Shown: positions 55,194 through 64,000 of the stretch, piece by piece
Layout of the letters: each line of letters begins with the position of its first letter
Position numbering within the stretch: the stretch's first letter is position 1
DNA from: Candidatus Lachnocurva vaginae
Lineage (GTDB): Bacteria > Bacillota > Clostridia > Lachnospirales > Lachnospiraceae
Reading direction: 5' to 3'
DNA length: 64,000 bases
Assembly (NCBI GenBank): GCA_011082265.1
Contig: CP049781.1
Span: 1,116,001-1,180,000 of the forward strand
Position numbers and translations under genes: made by a program
The notes under the pieces: model-generated
The model's input: only the letters and a program-made list of their open reading frames with translations
Database searches by the model: none
Told to the model about the DNA's origin: nothing

Positions 55194-56454
55194 TTATAAC
55201 CTCCCTTACAAATTCTCCCATATACTCCCTTATTTCAATTTCTCTCTTTTGTTGTTCCTTTAATTCCTTTTGCTTATCTTCTATTTCTTTAAGCGTGTTT
55301 AAAACTTTTTTCTTATCTTGCTCAAGTTTTTCATTTTCAAGGAGTTCCAAGTTTTCTTTAAAGAAATTTTTATCACTTAATTGTTCACTATTTTGTTTAT
55401 TAAAAGGCTTTTCTTTTAATGTAGGATGCTTAAATCCTTTGAACTTTTCTTTGAGCGATTTTGGAATAGGATTTCCTGTAAAGTTTCCATTATCAACTAT
55501 CAGCGTTATAGAATTTACTCCATTATCTCTCGAAAATAAACCTACTTGATTTATATATCTTCGTGTATAAAATTTTCCGCTTTCGTCTCTCATTTCTTTT
55601 TTCTTTATAAGGATTCCTACATCAACAAATGTAAAAATATCATTTAAAAGTCTCTCTTCATCTCGTTTTTGTGATGCCATATTTAAAATTCTATCCGGTA
55701 TATTTCTTACGTCATCTGTATGTATTGTTGTAATCCCTTTTACTCCTGTAGAAAATCCTTCTATAAGACTTAATACTTCTATAGATCTTGCCTCGGAAAG
55801 CATCATCCATTTGGGATTTAATCTCATGCAGGTTTTTATAGCCTTCGTATAATCAATATTTTTACCGACCTTTATCTCGACGCAGTCCTTCTTCGGATTC
55901 ATCTTTGAATAATGCCATTCCGGTGTATCTTCTATAGTTATAACTCTATCTTTACCCGGAATATAATTTGCCAAAAATCTTGCACACTCCGTCTTACCTG
56001 CTCCCGGATTACCAACAAAAACCATGTTAAGTTCTGATTTTACACATTGCTTTAAAAAGTCCAAAATTTCCTTGGTTGCATATTTACTTTTGATTGCATT
56101 TTCTTCAGTTAATCTTACTTTAGGAAGCGACTTTCTTATACATATACATCTTTTACCCTGACATACATCTTCATGAACTATTGTTATTCTAAGCGTATCC
56201 GTCTCAGCTTCAAGTACCGGACTCATCTTATGAAACGGTTGACTTATCATATTTGAAACCCTTTTTGTAAATTGCTCGATAAATTCTTCATCAAGCGTAA
56301 CAGTTTGAACAATACTTCTTTTGCTGTTACAATCTGTTATCCATAAATCCTTTCCTGCATAATCAATATCAGTTATGGAATCATCTTTTATATATTTTAA
56401 AAGTGGGCCAAAGAATTTATTTTCATCGATTATAATTTCTTTATTTGTATTCAT
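55129..56454 (-). CDS. CpaF/TadA-type secretion ATPase
   Basis: 441 residues. Hexameric secretion ATPase motifs are visible: Walker A VGNPGAGKTECARF near residue 150, Asp box ITIEDTPEWHYSK, Walker B-like MMLSEARSIEVLSLIEGFST with the catalytic Glu, and His box GITTIHTDD. The N-terminal part matches CpaF. From about residue 345 a charged, lysine/glutamate-rich coiled coil of about 80 residues is added, absent from standard CpaF. It powers pilus or secretion assembly. It follows the 59-residue pilin-like gene. Confidence 0.9.
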   Translation of the reverse strand: MNTNKEIIIDENKFFGPLLKYIKDDSITDIDYAGKDLWITDCNSKRSIVQTVTLDEEFIEQFTKRVSNMISQPFHKMSPVLEAETDTLRITIVHEDVCQGKRCICIRKSLPKVRLTEENAIKSKYATKEILDFLKQCVKSELNMVFVGNPGAGKTECARFLANYIPGKDRVITIEDTPEWHYSKMNPKKDCVEIKVGKNIDYTKAIKTCMRLNPKWMMLSEARSIEVLSLIEGFSTGVKGITTIHTDDVRNIPDRILNMASQKRDEERLLNDIFTFVDVGILIKKKEMRDESGKFYTRRYINQVGLFSRDNGVNSITLIVDNGNFTGNPIPKSLKEKFKGFKHPTLKEKPFNKQNSEQLSDKNFFKENLELLENEKLEQDKKKVLNTLKEIEDKQKELKEQQKREIEIREYMGEFVREVISENESRKAATYRGKGNLVGRA

Positions 56455-56475
56455 TTACTTCCCCCTAATTGATTT

Positions 56476-56655
56476 TTAATGACCTAAGGCATTACTATTT
56501 ACATTTTTAAAGAAATCATTTATTAAATTATCAAATGCTTTTCCTACAATACTTGTGTTATTATTTCCTATCAAAAATACTATAAGTGCCACAAGTGACA
56601 TAATTGCTATTACTGTTATAATTGCTGCTCCATACTCTTTTATTATTTCCTGCAT
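56476..56655 (-). CDS. Tad-like locus: 59-residue Flp-pilin-like protein
   Basis: MQEIIKEYGAAIITVIAIMS, then LVALIVFLIGNNNTSI and a hydrophilic tail of 25 residues. AAGGAGAAGG lies upstream of the ATG. It has the same (K/Q)E...YG-helix start as the other small proteins and is the first gene of the operon, as expected for a major pilin. Confidence 0.7.
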   Translation of the reverse strand: MQEIIKEYGAAIITVIAIMSLVALIVFLIGNNNTSIVGKAFDNLINDFFKNVNSNALGH

Positions 56656-56980
56656 ATCCTTCTCCTTTTTAATGCATAAATTAATTACTTTGTTTCGTTT
56701 AATCTTAAGATTAGTAAGATAATACCATCCCTATTTTTTTGTTCAATAAATAAAAAATTAAAAAATCACTCATCTATAAACAAAATATAAAAAAAAGAAG
56801 CACTTATATTTTTATAAAAAATATAAGTGCCGCCTTTTAATAAAAATTATTTGATTTATACTACATTTTTCAAATAAATTACTAATTTAAAACTGTTAAT
56901 AATTATAAATTTATTTTTAGAATTATAATCTTCATTTTGTACTTTTTTTAATAATATAACTCTATTAAATTAAAACTTCT
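56656..56980. other. intergenic region with terminator
   Basis: It contains the chemoreceptor terminator at 56792-56830. The rest is AT-rich, and no clear promoter for the pilus operon was recognised. Confidence 0.6.
56792..56830 (-). terminator. intrinsic terminator of the chemoreceptor gene
   Basis: GCACTTATATTTTT (56800-56813) pairs with AAAAATATAAGTGC (56817-56830). A T-rich run follows on the minus strand. Confidence 0.88.
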
Positions 56981-58678
56981 TTAAAATTTAAACTTAGATG
57001 TAAGTTCATCAAGGTTTTTAGCAAGCTTTTGCATTTCTTTTGAACTCTCAGAGATCTGATCCACAAGTGATATCTGTGATTGAATATTTGCGGATGTTTC
57101 CTGTGTACTTGCCGCATATTCCTCAGATACAGCTGATAAATTTCCAATAATGGAGTTCATATTCTTATTCTCTTTATCAAGAGATCCGAAGGAACTTGTA
57201 AGTTTTTCAATCTGCTTTTCAGTCTCATCAATAGACGCTGCTATTTCCTCAAATGTATGAGATGCATCATTTACATATTTAAGTTGAACATTTGAAATAT
57301 TTTCAGATTCATTAACCGATTCTACTGCGTCCTGAGTACTCTTAATTAAAATCTCAATCATTTCAACAATCTGATTTGTAAATCCTTTAGTATCTTCAGC
57401 AAGCTTTCCAATTTCTCCTGCAACTACGGCAAAGCCTTTACCAGCTTCTCCCGCTCTTGCTGATTCTATAGAAGCATTAAGAGCAAGAAGATTAGTCTGT
57501 TCTGCAATCTTATTAATCATATTACTTGCATTCTTAATATCATTTACGCTCTTTTCATTATTCGTCATAATTTCATTAATCTTATTTAATGCTTCAGAAC
57601 TCTTTGTTGTACTTTCAACAACCTTCTTCATTGCTTCAAAGCCCTGATTCTTAGCTTCTATTACTTCCTTAGTAGATTTTTCTATAATTTCAGTTAAATC
57701 ATAGCTTTGTTTTATAGAGTCACTCATAACATTCATAGACTCTGCACCTTTTTGTGTATCGTCAGCCTGATTCGTTGCTCCCTTTGCTATCTCTTCCACA
57801 GTATCCGATACATTATTAGACATTTCAAGGGTCTTATTTGTAAGATTTTCAAATTCCGTAGACTTATTAAGTAAGAAATCCGATGCATTCTGAGACTGCC
57901 CGACAAATGCCTTTATAGACTCGCTCATGTGACTTAAGGCATTTCCTATCTGTCCGAGTACATCTTTTCTCTTTAAATATGGCCTTATCATTTTAAGTGT
58001 ATCATCCGTAAAATCAAGTTCTGCAAGTCTATTTATGAATTTTGTAGTTACATATAAAGGCTTTAATAATATATCTATAATTTTTCCTACAGATATTGAA
58101 ACGATAATCAATATAACTACGAATATAATTAAAAGGAAACTTATTATACTTAATATAGAATCTCTTCCCGCAGCTTGAATTGTTACTGGCTTAATACCCA
58201 AATCCAATGCTCCATATAATTCTCCACCTATATGGATAGGTACCATCATATCCCATACCTGCATTTTCTGGACATCAGCATAGAAAGACATATACTTAAC
58301 TTCACCCTTTGTAGCTGCAGATACTGTATAATCATCCTTATACACTTTCCCAATCTTTTGCTTATCAGAATGTGCAACAGCTTTAACATGGTCTTTATCT
58401 ATAACAACCGCATAAGCTATAACATCTTTCTGGTCCTGAACTAATCTGTCAACAAATTTTTGAAGCTTTTCAACTTTTTTTTCTTCGCTTAATGTGTTCC
58501 CTACAGCGTTAGATGCTATGACAGCTCTCTGCTTTGCTATCTCAATCTGATTTTGAATCTCAAGCTTTTCAATGGTATTTGTTGTTTTATAATAAACAAC
58601 TCCCCCGATTAAAACCATGAAAAAAACTGACAATATAAGAATTGCAAAAGTAAATGATCTTTTGATATTTTTATTCAT
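56981..58678 (-). CDS. methyl-accepting chemotaxis protein
   Basis: 565 residues: membrane helix at about 10-30, extracellular single-Cache-like domain ([37 protein letters not shown]) to about 170, second helix at about 175-200, HAMP, then the cytoplasmic signalling coiled coil with the conserved hairpin tip ([20 protein letters not shown]). The extracellular ligand is unknown. It is monocistronic, with AAGGAGGAAAC before the start. Confidence 0.96.
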   Translation of the reverse strand: MNKNIKRSFTFAILILSVFFMVLIGGVVYYKTTNTIEKLEIQNQIEIAKQRAVIASNAVGNTLSEEKKVEKLQKFVDRLVQDQKDVIAYAVVIDKDHVKAVAHSDKQKIGKVYKDDYTVSAATKGEVKYMSFYADVQKMQVWDMMVPIHIGGELYGALDLGIKPVTIQAAGRDSILSIISFLLIIFVVILIIVSISVGKIIDILLKPLYVTTKFINRLAELDFTDDTLKMIRPYLKRKDVLGQIGNALSHMSESIKAFVGQSQNASDFLLNKSTEFENLTNKTLEMSNNVSDTVEEIAKGATNQADDTQKGAESMNVMSDSIKQSYDLTEIIEKSTKEVIEAKNQGFEAMKKVVESTTKSSEALNKINEIMTNNEKSVNDIKNASNMINKIAEQTNLLALNASIESARAGEAGKGFAVVAGEIGKLAEDTKGFTNQIVEMIEILIKSTQDAVESVNESENISNVQLKYVNDASHTFEEIAASIDETEKQIEKLTSSFGSLDKENKNMNSIIGNLSAVSEEYAASTQETSANIQSQISLVDQISESSKEMQKLAKNLDELTSKFKF

Positions 58679-58852
58679 ATATTGTTTCCTCCTTATAACT
58701 AAAAATAACTCAATATGCTAAAATCATTTTTTAACATTCACACTATTATATTATATAAAAAATATATAGATTAGAACTCAATTGTTTGTATTATTCTTGT
58801 TCTTTTTATGTATTTTTTATAGAAAAAGTGATTTTTTTAGATCCAATTTATT

Positions 58853-59629
58853 TTACATTTCTTTATTATTTTTCTTAGAAATTATAGCTAGCCCCTTTAA
58901 TAATAAATCCTCATCCATAATAATTTCATGCCTGAAATATCCATTAAGAAGATGACCTACTCCACCTGTACATATGATTGATTTTATCTTTCCATACTCT
59001 TTTTCAAAGGAGTCAAGGATTCCATCTACGGCACCAGCAGTACCATAGATGATTCCTGACTTCATACATTCAACTGTATTACTTCCTATTGCTTTATTAG
59101 GAGCTTTTATTTCAATTCCGGGAAGCAATGAGGTTTTACTTGTAAGAGCATTTAAAGCTGTATTAACACCCGGATATATTGCTCCGCCTTTAAATTCCTT
59201 TTTCTCATTTATAAAAGTGACAGTTGTTGCTGTGCCCATATCGACAATGGCACAAGGGAGCTCATAATTATTTGCACTTCCTACTGCTGTAGCAATCAAG
59301 TCTGCTGCAACAGTTCCGGGATCGTCAATTGCTATCTTAATACCAGTTTTTATTCCCGGTCCTACAATAATTGCATCCTTATCTGAAATAATTTTAACTG
59401 CCCTTTTCATCATCTCAGTCACTGAAGGAACAACTGAAGATATTATTGAGCTTTCAATTTTTTTAATATCAAAATTTACAAGCTTTAATATTTCTTTTAT
59501 TTTGACTGCATATCCGAATTCTGTATCTTTTCTATCTGTAGGTATTCTTAAAATGGGTTTTATTACTTCATTATTTTCTATACATCCGAAAGTAATATGT
59601 GTATTACCAATATCTATCCCCAAGATCAT
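58853..59629 (-). CDS. coaX: type III pantothenate kinase
   Basis: 258 residues. It begins MILGIDIGNTHITFGCIENN (phosphate site), then VVPSVTEMMKRAV, DDPGTVAADLIATAVG, IVDMGTATTVTFI (catalytic region) and GGAIYPGVNTALNALTSKTS. It phosphorylates pantothenate in CoA synthesis. It lies just after the ECF S-component gene on the same strand. Confidence 0.97.
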   Translation of the reverse strand: MILGIDIGNTHITFGCIENNEVIKPILRIPTDRKDTEFGYAVKIKEILKLVNFDIKKIESSIISSVVPSVTEMMKRAVKIISDKDAIIVGPGIKTGIKIAIDDPGTVAADLIATAVGSANNYELPCAIVDMGTATTVTFINEKKEFKGGAIYPGVNTALNALTSKTSLLPGIEIKAPNKAIGSNTVECMKSGIIYGTAGAVDGILDSFEKEYGKIKSIICTGGVGHLLNGYFRHEIIMDEDLLLKGLAIISKKNNKEM

Positions 59630-59715
59630 TTATTTGTTCTCCTAATTCATTTAGTATAATAAAAAGTCTATTTATAAAACTTCAATCACTTAAAATCATT
59701 CCTCGCTTTAAAATT

Positions 59716-60324
59716 CTAATTTCCCTTACGAGAGCTCATAACGATTTTTATAATTCTAATAACTATCGGTGTAAAAACTACAGTAATTACTATCTCTGAA
59801 ATAACATTAACTGAAATAAGTCCCATTAATGCGGTAAATACTGCTTTTCCGCCCTTTACCTTCAAGATTTTTTCCATAAGCTCTCTAAATACAAAAACTA
59901 CCATAAGAACATAAAATCCCGTATTTATAATAGGGCATAATAAAGTTCCTATGACAGTTCCTATTGTTCTTTGATTTATTTTAGAAAATGCTTTGTAAAC
60001 AAGTCCGCAGACAAGTCCTGACAATATACCTTTTAATAAGCATGTCAAAATTGTGCATATCGCATTAAATTGCATCATTGTCATGCTTACCGGATCAAGT
60101 CCTCCTAAAATCATAGCAATTACAACTATTCCAAACACGCCCCCTAAAAAAGCTCCCATTAGAGGTCCGTATAAAATAGCGCCTATCGCTATTGGGATTA
60201 ATACAAGAGATATAGGAACAGATCCTATATGAAATCCAAATGTGGACAAAAGCTGCAATATAATTACAATTGCTGCCAATATCCCTCCGCCTACAATCTT
60301 CTCAGTTTTACTAAAATTATACAT
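59716..60324 (-). CDS. ECF transporter S component, probable pantothenate (PanT-like)
   Basis: 202 residues from the ATG at 60324 (AGCAGGAGGAAAAATA upstream); a longer frame to 60357 is not needed. It has six hydrophobic helices, and the start TEKIVGGGILAAIVIILQLL has the alanine motif that contacts EcfT in S components. Placement directly before coaX, which uses pantothenate, suggests pantothenate uptake. The EcfA/T module is not in the window, so it would be shared. Confidence 0.82.
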   Translation of the reverse strand: MYNFSKTEKIVGGGILAAIVIILQLLSTFGFHIGSVPISLVLIPIAIGAILYGPLMGAFLGGVFGIVVIAMILGGLDPVSMTMMQFNAICTILTCLLKGILSGLVCGLVYKAFSKINQRTIGTVIGTLLCPIINTGFYVLMVVFVFRELMEKILKVKGGKAVFTALMGLISVNVISEIVITVVFTPIVIRIIKIVMSSRKGN

Positions 60325-60481
60325 TATTTTTCCTCCTGCTACTGTTTCATCAAACACACTACGTGTTATCTTTGAATATAGTGCAGGTATATTATATACT
60401 TTTCATTTAATTAATACATCAATAAAATATATAAATATTCGTAAGAAAATCAAAAAATATATAAGTATTTAATATAAAATA

Positions 60482-61822
60482 CTAATATACATTGAAAAAT
60501 GTATGTCCCTTTAATGTAAATTTATCTTGAACATTTCTTCCTCTAAGCCATTTCTGTCTTGAAAAAGCTCCCGGTGTCATAAAGAAAAGCTGATTCATAG
60601 GACTCGGCGGAGTACCCCAATTATATCTTTCTCCTCTTAAAGCAGCATCCGCTGCATTCTTTGCAAGCTGACTTACATCTTCAGGATGAGAAGAATAGTA
60701 CTCAAATCTGCTTTGATTACTCAAAACCTTTTTCCCGTCTTTAATCATAACAAATTTTCTAACAGTCGGCTCAAATTGATGCGGCTGCATTATTACTCCA
60801 TGAATTGTATTTGGAAAGCTTCCCTTATAAAATACTCGATTCATAATTACTGATGCAACTGCAAGCATACCATCATATCCCTGATTGCCCGCTTCCGCAT
60901 AAACTATTGCAGCAAGTTCATTAAGCTCGGATGAATTTTGATATGCTTGTCCCTGTGAATTATTGATTTGTCCATTAACTACATTATTATTGCTTCCATT
61001 TTGAGTAGCTGCAACTATTTGATTCGCTATAGCTTCATTCGCTTTGGAAACCTCCTGTTCTATTTGATAAACTCTTGATTTATATCCTTTTATTTCTTTA
61101 TCAATTTCATCAATTGACGTTTCTGAAGAATTTAATGCCAAAGTATTTTCATCAAGATGCCCTTTTGCTTCCCCTAAAAGAGCTGATAACTCTTCCTGCT
61201 TTTTTGCAAGATTTTCTTGCTTCTTTGACATCTCTTTTTGCTTATTTTTAAGTGAAGTTGATTTTTCTTTCAATTTTTTTGTTATCTCTTTAAACTTCTT
61301 AATTATCTTTCTGTCATACTTATTTATTTCATTTGCATACTCAGATTTTGATAAAAATTCTGCAATAGACTTACTTGATAAAAGATTATTTAGAAGTGTA
61401 TGATTTCTTGAATTTTCATACATATAAACAATATGCTTTTTTAATATATTATACTGTTTCTTTTCGCTCTCTTCTGCTTTTTTTACTTCTGTAGAAATAC
61501 TATCTAATTCTTTTTTTGCACTTTCCACATTATTTTTAGCAGACTCAATATCATTTTTTACGGAATCAATATTTCCTGAAATATTATTTACATCAGATTT
61601 AAGTTTTTTATTTTCATTTTTTAATTTATGTAAATTATCTCTCTCTTTTTGCTTTTGACTTTTGAGCTGATTTGCTTTATTATTCAATTCATTAATTTCA
61701 TCTTTCTTCTCAGAAATACTTTTCTGCCTATTTTTTGCATCAGAAAAGATACTTGGCAATATTAAATTTAAAGCCAAAAAAATCACAAATATAATTTTTT
61801 TATTTTTTCTAAAATTAAACAT
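60482..61822 (-). CDS. secreted coiled-coil protein with SleB-type cell-wall hydrolase domain
   Basis: 446 residues from the ATG at 61822 (AAGGACAATAG upstream). It has a signal peptide (KKIIFVIFLALNLILPSIFS), then about 260 residues of coiled coil in the PcsB/CwlO-like style (KKDEINELNNKANQLKSQKQ), then a Hydrolase_2/SleB domain: LAAIVYAEAGNQGYDGMLAV (catalytic Glu), ASVIMNRVFYKGSFPNTIHG and MTPGAFSRQKW. In PcsB the last domain is CHAP; here it is a SleB lytic-transglycosylase domain. It probably acts in daughter-cell separation or wall growth, possibly gated by FtsEX through the coiled coil. Confidence 0.85.
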   Translation of the reverse strand: MFNFRKNKKIIFVIFLALNLILPSIFSDAKNRQKSISEKKDEINELNNKANQLKSQKQKERDNLHKLKNENKKLKSDVNNISGNIDSVKNDIESAKNNVESAKKELDSISTEVKKAEESEKKQYNILKKHIVYMYENSRNHTLLNNLLSSKSIAEFLSKSEYANEINKYDRKIIKKFKEITKKLKEKSTSLKNKQKEMSKKQENLAKKQEELSALLGEAKGHLDENTLALNSSETSIDEIDKEIKGYKSRVYQIEQEVSKANEAIANQIVAATQNGSNNNVVNGQINNSQGQAYQNSSELNELAAIVYAEAGNQGYDGMLAVASVIMNRVFYKGSFPNTIHGVIMQPHQFEPTVRKFVMIKDGKKVLSNQSRFEYYSSHPEDVSQLAKNAADAALRGERYNWGTPPSPMNQLFFMTPGAFSRQKWLRGRNVQDKFTLKGHTFFNVY

Positions 61823-61955
61823 TTCTATTGTCCTTAATAAATCATATTTATGAGAAAAATAAAAAGTTCTCAAAATATAAAATTAAAATATATAATTTAC
61901 TATTAATAATTTTTTAATATGACATTAAAATTTAAGCTTTAAAATATATAAAAAA

Positions 61956-62459
61956 CTATTTTCTATTGTATATAACATACTCAAATATTATATCATAATA
62001 TGTATTTTCTTCCGAGATTGATGTAATTTTCCAATCAGGAGCTTTATCAAGGTTAGGAAAATATTTATTTGCATCATAAGAAAAATCTATCTTTGTAACA
62101 AGTGCTTCATTGCACATAGGAAGAAGTTCCTTATAAACGCTCTCTCCTCCGATAACAAATATATCCTTATCTTCATAAACTTTTAAAACGGACTTAAGTT
62201 CGTCTATAGAATTTACTACAATAAGATTATCATACTTTTCATATTCTTTTTTTAAATTGTTATTTCTTGTAAGAACTATATTTGTTCTGTTTAAAAGAGG
62301 TCTTTTATCAGGGAGGCTTAAAAGCGTCTTTCTTCCCATTATAACAACATTTCCCATAGTAAGCATTCTTATTCTCTTCATATCTTCAGGGATTTTTACA
62401 AGAAAATCATCATCTTTTCCTATCGCCCAATTTCTATCAACAGCGACAATTAATTTCAT
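61956..62459 (-). CDS. folA: dihydrofolate reductase
   Basis: 167 residues. It begins MKLIVAVDRNWAIGKDDDFL (substrate and NADPH site), then MGNVVIMGRKTLLSL, RTNIVLTRNN and DIFVIGGESVYKELLPM. It reduces dihydrofolate for one-carbon metabolism. AAGGAGGAAAT precedes the ATG. The 130 bp upstream are taken up by a tandem repeat. Confidence 0.97.
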   Translation of the reverse strand: MKLIVAVDRNWAIGKDDDFLVKIPEDMKRIRMLTMGNVVIMGRKTLLSLPDKRPLLNRTNIVLTRNNNLKKEYEKYDNLIVVNSIDELKSVLKVYEDKDIFVIGGESVYKELLPMCNEALVTKIDFSYDANKYFPNLDKAPDWKITSISEENTYYDIIFEYVIYNRK

Positions 62460-62490
62460 ATTTCCTCCTTTTCCTGATATCTCCTGATAT

Positions 62491-62584
62491 TTTTACAAAC
62501 ATATATTATTTAATTTTACAAACATATATTATTTAATTTTTATAAACATATATTATTTAATTTTTATAAACATATATTATTTAA
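62491..62584. repeat. 23-24-bp tandem repeat x 4
   Basis: Copies of TTTTACAAACATATATTATT plus TAA (62491, 62514) and of TTTTTATAAACATATATTAT plus TTAA (62537, 62561). Confidence 0.95.
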
Positions 62585-62675
62585 TGTTTAAACTATATAA
62601 CCTTATAAGTATAACATGTAGATAGATAAAAAGATAATAAGTTAAAAATAACGCCAAATACCGGTTAAAAAGTCC

Positions 62676-62704
62676 TTGACTTTTATACCCTATTTGTATA
62701 TTAT
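62676..62704 (+). promoter_or_regulatory. promoter of tRNA-Gly
   Basis: TTGACT (62676-62681), 17-bp spacer, TATTAT (62699-62704), about 22 bp before the tRNA. Confidence 0.85.
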
Positions 62705-62725
62705 AGATAAAGTCTTAAAACACAT

Positions 62726-62798
<73 letters not shown>

Positions 62799-62908
62799 CT
62801 ATATTAATAAGAGTGCCTCTGTTAGGTGGTAGATATCTTATGATAGTACTAACCTTGTTTTATTAGGGATTTTATAAAATTGAATTAAATAGTCTAGGTG
62901 ACAAGATG

Positions 62909-62946
62909 AAAAAGGTTAAGAATAGAGATGTTCTTAACCTTTTTTG
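62909..62946. terminator. bidirectional terminator
   Basis: AAAAAGGTTAAGAA (62909-62922) pairs with TTCTTAACCTTTTT (62931-62944), with T runs on both strands. It ends the tRNA-Gly transcript and the convergent DUF4885-like gene. Confidence 0.88.
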
Positions 62947-63009
62947 ATTAATTATACAAATTCTTTCGAAACAGCTATATACACCATCCATAAAAATTCA
63001 GTATAAAAA

Positions 63010-64000
63010 CTATACTGACACATCAAAAACAGATAAGTTTGAAGCACCAATCCAACTCGTCTGTGTCACTCCATATCCTTGTTCTTGCCCAATATCATAT
63101 AGACCATTCTTATTAAAGCCAATCTCTAAAACAGGATCTTTTGCCATGTTCCAACCACTACTCGTAACATATTTTTTCATATACCCTGAATAATCTTCAA
63201 ACTCTGCTGCAACAGACTCCATTTCTTTATACTTAGCTAACAGATCAGTTCCATCTTTCAGAAGATACTTTCCCTTCTTATAGACTGCTTCTCTGACATC
63301 ATATCCTGTTGTCTGCTTTATCGTATGCCATAATGCAAAGTGTTCCTGCTTCTCCTTGCTAATTTGTGAATTAACCATATTCTGATTCACATCATGCATA
63401 CTCCACCATACATGATTCCAAAGATTTTCTCCATTTGAGCCTTGATTTAAAAGTTTCTCTATAAGTGATTGCTTTTGTACATCTACATTTCCTTCCACAG
63501 ACACTTCATAAGAATATGGATCAATCTTAAATTTGAAGTTTTCCTCTCCACCAATTTCAATACCATTTTTCTGAAACAACTTAGATATTTGCTGGTTAAT
63601 TACGGTTCGAGCATATTGTTTCTCTTTTATTTTACTTAAAGAATTATAAACACCAAAATCATTTTTAGGACCGTTATATAGTCCCTTATAGTCTTTCAGC
63701 GCATAATCATATCTTAGCCAACACATTCCACCATCATATTTTCCATTTGTCTCTAGCATTTTCTCTTCATGATGAGCAGCTAACATACGCTGTTGTTCGG
63801 ACATATCCGACCGAAAATAAGGCGAATGTTTATTGTAATACTTGTCAAATATATATGTGTCCGGATTAGAATGCGATATATTCTCTCTATGCACTTTTGC
63901 ATAATGTTTTTTTATAATATCGTGGGCTATTCTATCTTCTTCCGTTTCTTCTCCACTAACATACCCGATTTCCGTGTTTGGTGAAGATTTTGTAGAATTA
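63010..64000 (-). CDS. DUF4885-like protein, 5' end cut by window edge
   Basis: The minus frame is open from 63010 to the window edge (at least 330 residues). A GTG at 63894 starts an internal frame but has no ribosome site, and coding continues upstream (SSPNTEIGYVSGEETEEDRI), so the true start is outside. It carries the line SPYFRSDMSEQQRMLAAHHE, which I associate with the DUF4885 family of Firmicutes, whose function is unknown. No signal or membrane segment is visible in this part. The gene ends before a bidirectional terminator. Confidence 0.6.
   Translation of the reverse strand, partial: NSTKSSPNTEIGYVSGEETEEDRIAHDIIKKHYAKVHRENISHSNPDTYIFDKYYNKHSPYFRSDMSEQQRMLAAHHEEKMLETNGKYDGGMCWLRYDYALKDYKGLYNGPKNDFGVYNSLSKIKEKQYARTVINQQISKLFQKNGIEIGGEENFKFKIDPYSYEVSVEGNVDVQKQSLIEKLLNQGSNGENLWNHVWWSMHDVNQNMVNSQISKEKQEHFALWHTIKQTTGYDVREAVYKKGKYLLKDGTDLLAKYKEMESVAAEFEDYSGYMKKYVTSSGWNMAKDPVLEIGFNKNGLYDIGQEQGYGVTQTSWIGASNLSVFDVSV

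Overview
The window comes from a low-GC, motile, Gram-positive anaerobe of the Clostridia, most likely a Lachnospiraceae relative. The evidence is a clostridial-type 16S rRNA, a flagellin, Cache-type chemoreceptors, a Tad-like pilus locus, HemZ, RelA/SpoT, an ECF transporter and strong AGGAGG ribosome binding sites. I could not search databases, so the genus is left open. Most genes lie on the minus strand.

Layout. 1-3.5 kb: a chemoreceptor cut by the window edge, a racemase-family protein, and a flagellin gene with a sigma-28-type promoter and a GGA-hairpin leader that looks like a CsrA target. 3.5-4.9 kb: an isochorismatase-family hydrolase, then gene debris (a broken D12 DNA methylase and a decayed gene with 11-residue repeats). 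4.9-11.6 kb: a complete type II-A CRISPR-Cas system (array, csn2, cas2, cas1, cas9) and a divergent tracrRNA with its own promoter. 11.8-12.8 kb: an integrase fragment and six tRNA genes. 12.9-19.6 kb: housekeeping and cell-surface genes (phosphodiesterase, RdgB, a degenerate amidase, a papain-like protease, a THUMP methyltransferase, YbaK, an HD hydrolase). 19.8-26.7 kb: a proline iminopeptidase that may be foreign, a two-ATPase ABC transporter operon behind a promoter with palindromic operators and next to a TetR gene, a frameshifted XRE regulator, a relaxase remnant, an SdpI-like protein and a short L25.

26.8-33.0 kb holds an rRNA operon in the unusual order 16S-5S-tRNAIle-tRNAAla-23S, followed by five tRNAs and preceded by two tRNASer genes. 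33.1-36.2 kb is a TrpXYZ-type tryptophan transporter preceded by a small Trp-containing leader ORF and alternative hairpins, which looks like ribosome-mediated attenuation. 36.2-51.9 kb is core metabolism and translation (a methyltransferase, aspS, hisS, hemZ, rel, an AGCS symporter, guaB, PAP2, CarD, a LysR regulator, apt). 52.0-56.7 kb is a compact Tad-like secretion or pilus locus with four tiny proteins sharing an M-K/Q-E...YG start. 57-62.5 kb carries a second chemoreceptor, coaX with an ECF S component (probable pantothenate supply), a coiled-coil SleB-type wall hydrolase and DHFR. The window ends with a tRNAGly gene and a DUF4885-like protein that runs off the edge.

A theme across the window is short AT-rich tandem repeats of 10-43 bp in 2-6 copies. 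At least four of them duplicate the last codons and stop codon of a gene (rdgB, ybaK, the HD hydrolase and the Trp transporter ATPase). The best candidates for follow-up are the Tad-like locus with its micro-pilins, the Trp attenuator, the rRNA operon order, the flagellin leader and the gene-end duplications.
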